26,342 bases of DNA from an uncultured Bacillota bacterium (GTDB lineage: Bacteria; Bacillota_I; Bacilli_A; RFN20; CAG-449): assembly GCA_902493275.1 (NCBI GenBank), contig CABUOQ010000025.1, positions 1 through 26,342 on the forward strand. The letters run 5' to 3'. A program made the translations under genes and the position numbers. Under the pieces are notes generated by a model that saw only the letters and a program-made list of their open reading frames with translations, did no database searches and was not told the DNA's origin. Of the stretch, positions 7,036 through 14,741 are shown piece by piece (position 1 is the stretch's first letter; each line of letters begins with the position of its first letter).

Positions 7036-7506
7036 ATGTCATTCAATGAAGAGCAAGTATTAACCGAAGAAGGTAAAAAACAATATGAGGAAGAATTATC
7101 ACATTTAATTAATGTTGTTCGTCCACAAGTCACTCAAGAAATTAAAGAAGCTAAAGAACAAGGCGACTTATCAGAAAACGCTGATTATGATGCTGCGAGA
7201 AATAAGCAAGGTGAAGTTGAATCACGTATCGCTTATTTACAAAATTTATTGTTACACGCTAAGATTATTTCTCAAAGTGATGTCTCAGTTGTCGGTTTAG
7301 GTTCAAGAGTAAAAATCAATATTAAAGATGAGGATGTAATTGAAGAATATCTCATCGTTGGTCCTGCTGAAGCTGATCCTGAAAGTGGTAAAATTTCTAA
7401 TGCTTGTAAGTTATCACAAGCAATTATGGGTCATAAAGTCGGTGAATCTGTCACTGTCAAAGTTGATAATCCATATCAAGTTGAAATCTTATCAATTTCA
7501 AAATAA
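7036..7506 (+). CDS. greA: Transcription elongation factor GreA
   Basis: A 156-aa Gre factor, which rescues backtracked RNA polymerase by stimulating transcript cleavage through the secondary channel. The N-terminal coiled coil carries LTEEGKKQYEEELSHL and the conserved tip sequence GDLSENADYDAARNKQGEVE, with the acidic tip residues D and E present. The C-terminal FKBP-like domain shows GLGSRVKIN, a IVGPAEADPESGKIS core and the final PYQVEILSI. Length is normal. It has its own promoter and Shine-Dalgarno site, and its transcript ends at the bidirectional hairpin shared with ribF. Confidence 0.97.
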   Translation: MSFNEEQVLTEEGKKQYEEELSHLINVVRPQVTQEIKEAKEQGDLSENADYDAARNKQGEVESRIAYLQNLLLHAKIISQSDVSVVGLGSRVKINIKDEDVIEEYLIVGPAEADPESGKISNACKLSQAIMGHKVGESVTVKVDNPYQVEILSISK

Positions 7507-7525
7507 ATTAAACTATCACCAATTA

Positions 7526-7556
7526 AAAACCTCTTTACTTCAAGGAGGTTTTTTAT
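7526..7556. terminator. Bidirectional terminator between greA and ribF
   Basis: AAAACCTC at 7527-7534 and GAGGTTTT at 7545-7552 form a short stem flanked by A-rich and T-rich runs, so it can stop transcription from greA (+) and from truB-ribF (-). The ribF stop codon at 7553 lies within it. Confidence 0.8.
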
Positions 7557-8455
7557 TTGTTTTTAAAATAATCTATAGCGTTTTCTTTATCAATTAATAG
7601 CTGCGCATATAATTCATCGATATTATTAAACTTCATCTCTTCACGCATATATTTAATCAATTGAATTTTTATCTTATGATGATAAATATCTTCATTAAAA
7701 TCAAAAATATTAACTTCAATAACGGCTTTATCTAACTGATTAACTGTGGGATGAACCCCAATATTACACATTCCGCGATATTTAATTTTATCGATGATTA
7801 TTAAGCAAGCATATACCCCATTTTGAGGCTTAACATATTTATTTAAAGCTACATTGGCAGTGGGAAAATGATGTTTATTTCCAAAACCATATCCTTTTAA
7901 TACTTCACCAGTAATCTGATAGTTATGACCTAATAAAAGATTTGCCTTTTCAATTTTTCCCTCTTCTATCAATGAAATAATATTCCTTGTTCCAATTTTT
8001 TTACCATCATCTAAAAGTTCATCTACCACATCAACTTTAAATAAATCATGATATGTTTTAAGTGTTTCAACATTTCCTTCAGCCATCTTCGCAAAAGTAT
8101 AGTCTTGTCCTACAACGACTTCTTTTGCATTTAGCTTAACAATGATTTTATGAATAAATTCATCGCATGATAAGTTTTTTACTTTATCATCAAATCTTAA
8201 AATAATTAAATAATCAACTCCACAAGATTCTAATATTTCAATCTTATCATCTAAAGAGGTGATATAACGATCTTTTTTAAAAGAAAAATTATCTAAAAAT
8301 TCAAAGGTTAATAATCCTGATTTATAGATTGACTCCTTAGCCTTTTGAATCAATTTTTGATGCCCTAAATGGATTCCATCAAAATATCCTAGACATAGAC
8401 AAATTTCATCTTCAATTTTAAATTCTTGTTCAAGTGATATGTATTTTACTTCCAT
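7553..8455 (-). CDS. ribF: Bifunctional riboflavin kinase / FAD synthetase
   Basis: A 300-aa enzyme that phosphorylates riboflavin to FMN and adenylylates FMN to FAD. The N-terminal FAD synthetase domain has the nucleotidyltransferase motif CLGYFDGIHLGHQKLI (residues ~21-36), followed by VVGQDYTF. The C-terminal riboflavin kinase domain has GYGFGNKHHFPTANV (~188-202), NGVYAC, YRGMCNIGVHPTVN and the E of VIEVNIFDF. Length is normal (about 300-315). Its ATG overlaps the truB stop by one base (TAATG), so the two are translationally coupled; the truB-ribF pair is standard in Bacillota, though here it is separated from the rbfA operon. Confidence 0.97.
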   Translation of the reverse strand: MEVKYISLEQEFKIEDEICLCLGYFDGIHLGHQKLIQKAKESIYKSGLLTFEFLDNFSFKKDRYITSLDDKIEILESCGVDYLIILRFDDKVKNLSCDEFIHKIIVKLNAKEVVVGQDYTFAKMAEGNVETLKTYHDLFKVDVVDELLDDGKKIGTRNIISLIEEGKIEKANLLLGHNYQITGEVLKGYGFGNKHHFPTANVALNKYVKPQNGVYACLIIIDKIKYRGMCNIGVHPTVNQLDKAVIEVNIFDFNEDIYHHKIKIQLIKYMREEMKFNNIDELYAQLLIDKENAIDYFKNK

Positions 8456-9300
8456 TAAAATAAACCTCTTTTAGAATAAAAATATCCATCATTTCTTCGC
8501 TCATAAATTGCTAAAGGAATTTGATTTTGATTAATTAATAAAACTAGATTTTCATCTTCATTCAATGATAATTTTTTACCATTTCTAATATCGATTTCAG
8601 TTTTTTCATCAACGTTAATTTTTTTTATAAATGTTATAAAATCATTTAAACTAATCATATCTTCTATTTCGATATCATTAATCTTTTTAGCGTCTTTTAA
8701 GTAGTAATGACCGATTCGAGTTCTTTTTAATGAGGATAAACAACCAATTGTATTTAATTTAGAGGCGATATCCTCTCCTAAGACGCGAATATAGGTACCT
8801 TTGGAAACTTCACATGCGAAAGTAATCTCATCATTCATATACGAAATTAAACGCATGTTAGAAATCGTTATGTCTCTTTGCTGGCGTTCAACTTCAATGC
8901 CATCGCGAGCTAAAACATATAATGGTAAACCATCTTTTTTTAATGCAGAATACATTGGTGGAGTTTGCTTTGAATGACCTAAAAAAGACGATAGTACTCT
9001 TTTTATTTGTTCAACATCTAATTTCTCTACCTCTTTTTCTTGTAATATCTTACCTGTAATATCTAAAGTATCGGTCTTGATTCCTAATTTCAAAGTGGCA
9101 AGATATTCTTTATCTTCATTTTCAAGATAAGGAATAATTTTAGTAGCTTTACCCATTGTAACAATTAATAATCCCTCTGCAAAGGGATCTAATGTTCCGC
9201 AATGGCCTACTTTTTTAGTATTAGTTTTCTTTCTCAAGTAAGCACAAATATCAAATGATGTCCAATTCTTTGGTTTATTAATTAAAAAAACTCCATCCAT
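8455..9300 (-). CDS. truB: tRNA pseudouridine(55) synthase
   Basis: A 281-aa TruB enzyme that converts U55 of the T-arm of tRNAs to pseudouridine. The catalytic Asp38 lies in GHCGTLDPFAEGLL, preceded by the LINKPKNWTSFD motif; the conserved PPMYSALKKDGLPLYVLARDG block and CEVSKGTYIRVLGEDI follow, with a short C-terminal PUA-like part. The 'classic' length for this group is 280-300 aa. It is the first gene of a two-gene operon with ribF, divergently placed from the TtcA-GNAT gene, with only 58 bp between them. Confidence 0.97.
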   Translation of the reverse strand: MDGVFLINKPKNWTSFDICAYLRKKTNTKKVGHCGTLDPFAEGLLIVTMGKATKIIPYLENEDKEYLATLKLGIKTDTLDITGKILQEKEVEKLDVEQIKRVLSSFLGHSKQTPPMYSALKKDGLPLYVLARDGIEVERQQRDITISNMRLISYMNDEITFACEVSKGTYIRVLGEDIASKLNTIGCLSSLKRTRIGHYYLKDAKKINDIEIEDMISLNDFITFIKKINVDEKTEIDIRNGKKLSLNEDENLVLLINQNQIPLAIYERRNDGYFYSKRGLF

Positions 9301-9327
9301 TTTATTTATCTTTCATCCATGCAATAT

Positions 9328-9333
9328 TATAAT
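9328..9333 (+). promoter_or_regulatory. Possible -10 element for the TtcA-GNAT gene
   Basis: TATAAT at 9328-9333 in the 58-bp divergent gap would give a leader of about 20 bases. I see no clear -35. An AGGAAG at 9339-9344 is a little far (14 bases) from the ATG at 9359, so both assignments are tentative. Confidence 0.4.
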
Positions 9334-9358
9334 AAATTAGGAAGTGAAATAAAAGAAT

Positions 9359-10576
9359 ATGTCATTAAAAAAGATATTGGCGTGCTTAGTAAGAGCTGAT
9401 TTAGACTATAACTTAATTGAAGACGGAGATAATATTGCTGTCGGTGTCAGCGGTGGCAAAGATTCCATGCTTCTTTTAAAATGTTTAAAACAATATAAAC
9501 GCTATCCTTTTAAAAAATTTGACTTTGTCGCTATATTCCTCGATTTAGGTTTTGGAAATGTCAACAAAGAAATATTAATCAGTTATTGTAATGAAAATGA
9601 CATAAAACTTCATATTGAAGATTCGACTGATGTATATAAAATTTTAAAACAACATCCCTCATCTTCGGGTCATTTACCTTGTTCAATCTGTTCGAGAATG
9701 AAGAAAGCGGCGATTAACAAAGTTGCACATCAATTAAATTGTAATAAAGTAGCTTTTGCTCATCATTTAGATGATGCGCTAGAGACTTTATTAATGAACG
9801 AGATCTATGGTGGTCGCATTGCTACATTCGCTCCTAAAATGTTTTTAAGTGATACTCAACTAACCTTTATTCGCCCATTTTGCTTAGTTAGAGAAAAAGA
9901 TATAATCTCTGCATGTAAAAAAGAAGAGATACCTATTATCAAATCCCCATGCCCAAATGATCATATTACCATGCGTGAAGAAAGCAAAAAAATGCTTAAT
10001 TATATTTATGAAAAATATCCAAATTCTTTTAATAATTTTAGAACGATGCTCCAAGATTACTCCCATTTTGATTTATGGTTTGATAAAAAAGATTTCCCCT
10101 TGAAGGATGGTTATACAATTCATGAGTGTGTTAGTAAAAAGGATTTCATGGACGTTATAAAAATTAGACAATTAGTATTTGTTAAAGAATTTAATTTTCC
10201 GCTTGAGATTGAATTTGATAATCTTGACCGCGATGATAATACCCATTTATTCATTCTATCTTATAAGGGTGTTGGTGTTGGAACAATCTCTTATATTAAA
10301 GAAGATGAACGCTTATTTCATCTTCGACGATTTGCTATTTTAAAGCAACATCGTCATCAAAAATTAGGAAAAGAACTATTAAAATTTGTTGAATGTGATA
10401 TCTCTTCAAAATATAATCCTTGCAAAGTCTATCTAAATGCGATGATTGATTTAAAAAATTATTATCTTGATGAAGGATATGTTCAAGTTGGTGAACCTTT
10501 TATTGAAGAAGGTAGTAACATTTTACATATCAAATTAGAAAAGACCTTTACTAAAGGTTTACAATATCGATTATAA
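9359..10576 (+). CDS. TtcA-like tRNA sulfurtransferase fused to an ElaA-like GNAT acetyltransferase
   Basis: A 405-aa two-domain protein. Residues 1-~235 are an ATP-pyrophosphatase of the TtcA/TilS superfamily: PP-loop SGGKDS at 31-36, the CSIC pair (C108, C111) and C198 in SPCPN, plus FAHHLDDALETLL. TtcA enzymes use an Fe-S cluster held by these three cysteines to thiolate a tRNA cytidine, so tRNA thiolation is the family expectation; the exact target nucleotide is uncertain. Residues ~252-395 are a GNAT domain: IRQLVFVKEFNFPLEIEFD and HLRRFAILKQHRHQKLGKELL (acetyl-CoA loop) resemble ElaA. No stop or frameshift separates the halves, so it is a true fusion. The acetyl acceptor is unknown. It stands alone, between divergent truB and convergent galE. 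Confidence 0.88.
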   Translation: MSLKKILACLVRADLDYNLIEDGDNIAVGVSGGKDSMLLLKCLKQYKRYPFKKFDFVAIFLDLGFGNVNKEILISYCNENDIKLHIEDSTDVYKILKQHPSSSGHLPCSICSRMKKAAINKVAHQLNCNKVAFAHHLDDALETLLMNEIYGGRIATFAPKMFLSDTQLTFIRPFCLVREKDIISACKKEEIPIIKSPCPNDHITMREESKKMLNYIYEKYPNSFNNFRTMLQDYSHFDLWFDKKDFPLKDGYTIHECVSKKDFMDVIKIRQLVFVKEFNFPLEIEFDNLDRDDNTHLFILSYKGVGVGTISYIKEDERLFHLRRFAILKQHRHQKLGKELLKFVECDISSKYNPCKVYLNAMIDLKNYYLDEGYVQVGEPFIEEGSNILHIKLEKTFTKGLQYRL

Positions 10577-10585
10577 AATCCAAAT

Positions 10586-10630
10586 AAAAACTATAAAGAT
10601 CGTTATACACTTTTTCTTTATAGTTTTTTT
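10586..10630. terminator. Bidirectional terminator between TtcA-GNAT gene and galE
   Basis: AAAAACTATAAAG (10586-10598) pairs with CTTTATAGTTTTTTT (10616-10630), a stem of 12-13 bp with A-run on one side and T-run on the other. It can serve both convergent genes. Confidence 0.85.
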
Positions 10631-10645
10631 AATTATCTAAGTTAA

Positions 10646-11659
10646 TTATTTCTTACTTGAGAAATATTTTTGCCATCTCCAAGAATCACGGCAAGCATCA
10701 ACAATACTTCTTTCAGCTTTCCAATTTAATTCTTTTAAAGCCTTAGAACAATCAGCATAGCATTCTGCGATATCACCTGGGCGACGTGGAGCGATTACAT
10801 AAGGGACTTTAATTCCATTAGCATCTTCAAATGCATGAACTAACTCTAATACTGATGTGCCTTTAGAAGTTCCTAAATTATAAATTACTAATCCTGAATT
10901 CTGATGCAATTTCTTAATAGTGGCCACATGTCCTAACGCTAAATCAACAACGTGAATATAATCTCTTACGCCTGTTCCATCTGGAGTATTATAATCATCA
11001 CCAAAAACATTTAATTTTTCTCTTTGACCGATAGCAACTTGAGTGATATAAGGCATTAAATTATTAGGAATACCATTAGGTGCTTCCCCGATTAATCCTG
11101 ATTCATGAGCACCGATTGGATTAAAATATCTTAATAAAGCAATGTTCATTTCTGGATGAACTTTATATACATCTTGTAAGATTCCTTCAATAATTAATTT
11201 TGTTGTACCATATGGATTTGTTGTACCACCAATTGGATCATCTTCAACAATTGGAACTCTTTTTGGGGTTCCATAAACTGTTGCGCTTGATGAGAAAATA
11301 ATGTTTTTAACTTTATATTTAATCATAGCATTTAATAAGTTAATCGTGCTCATTAAATTATTCTCATAATATAATAATGGTTTAACACATGATTCACCGA
11401 CTGCTTTAGAGCCAGCAAAATGAATAACATCCTCTATATCTGGATTTTCTTTAAAAATCTCATCCAATTTTTCTTTGTCGAGTAAATCGGCAATATAATA
11501 TTTAATTTTTTTACCGCTGATGGCCTTAATTTGATCAACCATCTCCTCTTTTGCATTTGATAAATTATCAACAACAATTGGATCGTAGCCTTGTTTTATA
11601 AGTTCAATAACAGTATGTGATCCAATATAGCCTAAGCCGCCTGTAACTAATATAGCCAT
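10646..11659 (-). CDS. galE: UDP-glucose 4-epimerase
   Basis: A 337-aa extended short-chain dehydrogenase that interconverts UDP-glucose and UDP-galactose using bound NAD, feeding galactose use and surface polysaccharide precursors. The Rossmann motif is TGGLGYIGSH (residues 6-15); the catalytic set is Ser124 region (SSSATVYG) with Y150 and K154 in NPYGTTK. RYFNPIGAHESGLIGE, GTGVRDYIHVVDLA and RRPGDIAECYAD are diagnostic GalE blocks. Length is typical. AAGGAG precedes the ATG and a TATAAT lies just upstream, so it appears to be transcribed alone. Confidence 0.97.
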   Translation of the reverse strand: MAILVTGGLGYIGSHTVIELIKQGYDPIVVDNLSNAKEEMVDQIKAISGKKIKYYIADLLDKEKLDEIFKENPDIEDVIHFAGSKAVGESCVKPLLYYENNLMSTINLLNAMIKYKVKNIIFSSSATVYGTPKRVPIVEDDPIGGTTNPYGTTKLIIEGILQDVYKVHPEMNIALLRYFNPIGAHESGLIGEAPNGIPNNLMPYITQVAIGQREKLNVFGDDYNTPDGTGVRDYIHVVDLALGHVATIKKLHQNSGLVIYNLGTSKGTSVLELVHAFEDANGIKVPYVIAPRRPGDIAECYADCSKALKELNWKAERSIVDACRDSWRWQKYFSSKK

Positions 11660-11685
11660 ATAAATCTCCTTCTATTTACAATCTA

Positions 11686-11691
11686 ATTATA
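11686..11691 (-). promoter_or_regulatory. Probable -10 element of galE
   Basis: On the minus strand a perfect TATAAT lies 27 bases before the galE ATG, preceded by AAG and an A/T-rich stretch. The -35 is weak (TGTATT at 17 bp). Confidence 0.5.
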
Positions 11692-11914
11692 CTTAATTGA
11701 TATTTAAAAATACATCTATTTTTCATAATTATTTTTAATATAAATTTTGAATGCAATATAATTTAAAACCATCCTTTATTATTTCACTAATAGTATTATT
11801 CTTTGAGCTATTTTAAGAGTATGAATTAAAATTGTTTTACCATTATTAGTTAACTCAAAAATTATTGAAGATCATGCATCATTGTTAAGAAATATTCTTT
11901 AATAATTTATTAAA
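11692..11914. other. AT-rich intergenic region without recognisable gene
   Basis: Between the galE promoter and the rbfA terminator I find no open frame with a start and ribosome site, no repeat array and no RNA signature. The sequence is strongly A+T-rich. Confidence 0.6.
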
Positions 11915-11948
11915 TTAAAAAGAGCATGATTTCTCATTCTCTTTTTAA
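11915..11948 (-). terminator. Terminator of the rimP-rbfA operon
   Basis: TTAAAAAGAG (11915-11924) pairs with CTCTTTTTAA (11939-11948), a 10-bp AT-rich stem ending in T5 on the minus strand, 17 bp after the rbfA stop. Confidence 0.65.
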
Positions 11949-11964
11949 AATTATTTAACTATCT

Positions 11965-12300
11965 TTATTTATTAACTTCTTTTAAAATCTTTTCAATTTT
12001 TTCATAATTGTCTAGAGTTTCATCTTTAATGAAGACTAACTCTGGGACTTTATATATGTCCATCTTTTTAGCTAAAGATGTTCTAATCGCCCCTTTTAGC
12101 TTATTTAATTGATTAACTGCGTCATTTGTTTGCTCACGATTTAAATGAGTAACATATACTTTAGCTAATGAGAAATCATTGCTAATATCACAATAACTAA
12201 CATTAACCAATTTCATAATTGGATTTTTTAATTCAAACAAAATTATATCTGAAATATTTTTTTGAATTAAAGAAGCAATTCTAGCATGCTTGTTGGCCAT
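11965..12300 (-). CDS. rbfA: Ribosome-binding factor A
   Basis: A 111-aa KH-fold protein that binds the immature 30S subunit near the 16S rRNA 5' helix and helps late maturation. Recognisable parts are the N-terminal ARIASLIQKNISDIILFELKNP, the central VNVSYCDISNDFSLAKVYVTHL and the C-terminal VPELVFIKDETLDNYEKIEKIL. Length is typical (110-125 aa). It starts 4 bp after the infB stop and is the last gene of the operon, as in most Bacillota. Confidence 0.96.
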   Translation of the reverse strand: MANKHARIASLIQKNISDIILFELKNPIMKLVNVSYCDISNDFSLAKVYVTHLNREQTNDAVNQLNKLKGAIRTSLAKKMDIYKVPELVFIKDETLDNYEKIEKILKEVNK

Positions 12301-12304
12301 TATA

Positions 12305-14176
12305 TTACTTCCTTTCTACAAGTTGGATTTCATAGGCTTCAATGATATCAAACTCTTTTTCATCATTATAATTTTCAATAGTTAATCCACATTCGAAATC
12401 TTTATTAACTCTAGAGGCATCATCTTTAAATCTCTTCAATGAGGAGATTTTGCCAGTGTATATTACTACGCCATCACGAATCAAACGAATCTTACAATCA
12501 CGTTTAATATAACCATCAGTAACATAACATCCAGCAATTGTACCAATCTTAGAAGCTTTAAAAATTGATCTAACTTCTGCTTGACCAATAACAACTTCTT
12601 TTTCAACTGGTTTTAATAAGCCTTTCATCGCAAGTTCAATTTCCTCTATCATGGCATAAATAATCGAATGAAGATGAATTTCAACTTTTTCTTCTTGGGC
12701 TTTTTGTCTAACTTTTGCATCTGGTCTAACATTAAAACCATATACCAAGGCTTTGGATGCTGAAGCTAAAACGATATCTGATTCAGTAATTGCGCCCGCG
12801 GCAGCATGAATAATATTTATTTTAATACCTTCGACTTGAATCTTTTCTAAACTAGATTTGATAGCTTCTACTGATCCTTGTAAATCAGCCTTAACGATGA
12901 CATTAATTGTTTTGATTTCACCTTCATGAATTTGATTAAATAAGTCGTCAAGTGAAGCGGCGCTAGATTTATTTAAAGCTTTGTTTCTCGCTGAAAGTTT
13001 TCTAATTTCAGAAATTTCCCTGGCTGTTTTTTCATCTGCAAAAGCCATGAAATGATCACCAGATGTAGGTACATCTTCAATACCAGTAACCACTACTGGA
13101 GTTGAAGGGTGAGCGGATTTAACATTCTGACGATGTTCATTAACCATTCTTCTAACTTTACAATAATAATTACCAATAACAACGGAATCACCAACATTTA
13201 AGGTACCATTTTGGATTAATAATGTAGCTTTAGGTCCTTCATTTTTATCAAGTGAAGCTTCGATAACACTTCCAATCGCATATCGATTTGGATTAGCTTT
13301 TAATTCTTTGAGTTCAGCAACAACTAAAATAGTTTCTAATAAATCATCAATACCAATCTTTTTCTTAGCCGAAACTTCTTTAAAGATTGTATCTCCACCC
13401 CATTCTTCAGGAATAAGATCATATTGAGCTAATTCATCTTTAACGCGATCGACATTCGCGGTTGGTTTATCAATTTTATTGATAACCACGATGATTGTTA
13501 CTCCAGCTGCTTTAGCATGATTAATTGCTTCGACAGTTTGAGGCATAACCCCATCATCCGCGGCAACTACAATTAAAGCAATATCAGTCACTGCCGCGCC
13601 ACGGGCTCTCATCGCAGTAAAAGCTTCATGACCAGGAGTATCTAAAAATGTGATTTTCCTACCTTTAATTTCTTTTTGGTAAGCCCCGATTTGTTGAGTG
13701 ATAAGACCAGCTTCCCCATCAGCGACATGTGAATCTCTAATAGTATCAATTAATGTAGTTTTACCATGGTCAACATGTCCCATGATAACTACAACTGGAG
13801 GCCTTTCACATAAATCCTTAGGATCATCTTCAATTACAATATCTTCAAAATGTTCTTTATTTATAATTTCCTCTTTTTGGAAATCATATCCATAATTGAC
13901 ACAAACTTCAGCAATTAAATCATCGTTTAATTTTTGATTAATTGTGACCATTATTTTTTTATTGATAAATAGATACTTTATTACATCTGAGGAATTAAGA
14001 TTTAATTGCTTAGCAAGTTCACCAACTGTAACTTCTCCTGTATATTTAAATACTCCGCCGTTAACTTTATTTTGTGGAGCGTTCATCTTTTTATTTTTAT
14101 CAAAATGAGGAACATTAGAAATACGTTTATTGTCATTTGACTTTGCCTTATTTGCTACTTTATTCTTATTTACCAT
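12305..14176 (-). CDS. infB: Translation initiation factor IF-2
   Basis: A 623-aa translational GTPase that brings fMet-tRNA to the 30S subunit and promotes subunit joining. The G1 motif GHVDHGKT is at residues 133-140, G3 is DTPGHEAFTAMRARGA and G4 is NKID. The N-terminal IF2_N domain (EVTVGELAKQLNLNSSDVIKYLF) is present, but the long variable N-terminal region of E. coli or Bacillus IF2 is missing; only about 40 basic, Asn-rich residues precede it. Such short IF2 forms are usual in Mollicutes and related small-genome Bacilli. Domains II-IV follow, with AEVRSIFKASKIGTIAGCYV near the C-terminus. AAAGGGGA precedes the ATG. Confidence 0.98.
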   Translation of the reverse strand: MVNKNKVANKAKSNDNKRISNVPHFDKNKKMNAPQNKVNGGVFKYTGEVTVGELAKQLNLNSSDVIKYLFINKKIMVTINQKLNDDLIAEVCVNYGYDFQKEEIINKEHFEDIVIEDDPKDLCERPPVVVIMGHVDHGKTTLIDTIRDSHVADGEAGLITQQIGAYQKEIKGRKITFLDTPGHEAFTAMRARGAAVTDIALIVVAADDGVMPQTVEAINHAKAAGVTIIVVINKIDKPTANVDRVKDELAQYDLIPEEWGGDTIFKEVSAKKKIGIDDLLETILVVAELKELKANPNRYAIGSVIEASLDKNEGPKATLLIQNGTLNVGDSVVIGNYYCKVRRMVNEHRQNVKSAHPSTPVVVTGIEDVPTSGDHFMAFADEKTAREISEIRKLSARNKALNKSSAASLDDLFNQIHEGEIKTINVIVKADLQGSVEAIKSSLEKIQVEGIKINIIHAAAGAITESDIVLASASKALVYGFNVRPDAKVRQKAQEEKVEIHLHSIIYAMIEEIELAMKGLLKPVEKEVVIGQAEVRSIFKASKIGTIAGCYVTDGYIKRDCKIRLIRDGVVIYTGKISSLKRFKDDASRVNKDFECGLTIENYNDEKEFDIIEAYEIQLVERK

Positions 14177-14191
14177 CTATTTTCCCCTTTC

Positions 14192-14500
14192 CTATAATGA
14201 TAATTTAATTATTTCTTTAGCGAAATTATCATCGCTAATTCCTACACAAGCCACTTCATTTTTAGAAAATAAATTCCCTAATTCTTCTTTTGTAAAACAT
14301 CTAACTACTTTTATTTCATAATACGATGCTTTATTAAGATATTTTTTTTCTTGCGAAGGAGATATGTCATTAGCAATAACCATGACTTTAATCTTATTAG
14401 AGAGAATTTGTACAATTACACTTTCTCCAAAACTCATCTTTCTCGCTTTATATGCAAACTGAAGGAGAGTAGCAATTTTATTTTTGGCTAACAAGTCCAT
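14192..14500 (-). CDS. ylxQ: L7Ae-family ribosomal-type protein (YlxQ)
   Basis: A 102-aa small protein at the position of ylxQ between ylxR and infB. The fold pattern fits L7Ae/L30e: KNKIATLLQFAYKARKMSFGE, KVMVIANDISPSQEKKYL and ACVGISDDNFAKEII. YlxQ is a non-essential RNA-binding protein thought to recognise kink-turns. It overlaps ylxR by 23 bases, indicating tight coupling. Sequence conservation of this family is low; context carries much of the call. Confidence 0.88.
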   Translation of the reverse strand: MDLLAKNKIATLLQFAYKARKMSFGESVIVQILSNKIKVMVIANDISPSQEKKYLNKASYYEIKVVRCFTKEELGNLFSKNEVACVGISDDNFAKEIIKLSL

Positions 14501-14741
14501 ATAAGGTTTCGTATACCTTTTCAGGAATGCTGCATTCGAGAGCTTTTCCTAAGCAATTAGTCTTTTTAGCAAGATCAATTGCTTCAACACTTAAAGATAA
14601 ATATGCTCCTCTTCCATTTGCCTTTGATGATAAATCAACGAATACTTCTCCAAGATTATTCTTAACCACTCTGATTAATTCTTTCTTAGGAAAGAGTTTT
14701 TGAGTGGCTAAGCATTTTCTCATGGGAACTTTTTTAGTCAT
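14478..14741 (-). CDS. ylxR: YlxR family RNA-binding protein
   Basis: An 87-aa protein of the YlxR (DUF448) family with the diagnostic PMRKCLATQ near the N-terminus and KANGRGAYLS in the middle. The family is an RNA-binding or RNase P-associated regulator found between nusA and infB in most Bacillota. Its ATG overlaps the nusA stop by one base (TAATG) and its 3' end overlaps ylxQ, so it is translated as part of a coupled series. Confidence 0.94.
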   Translation of the reverse strand: MTKKVPMRKCLATQKLFPKKELIRVVKNNLGEVFVDLSSKANGRGAYLSLSVEAIDLAKKTNCLGKALECSIPEKVYETLYGLVSQK

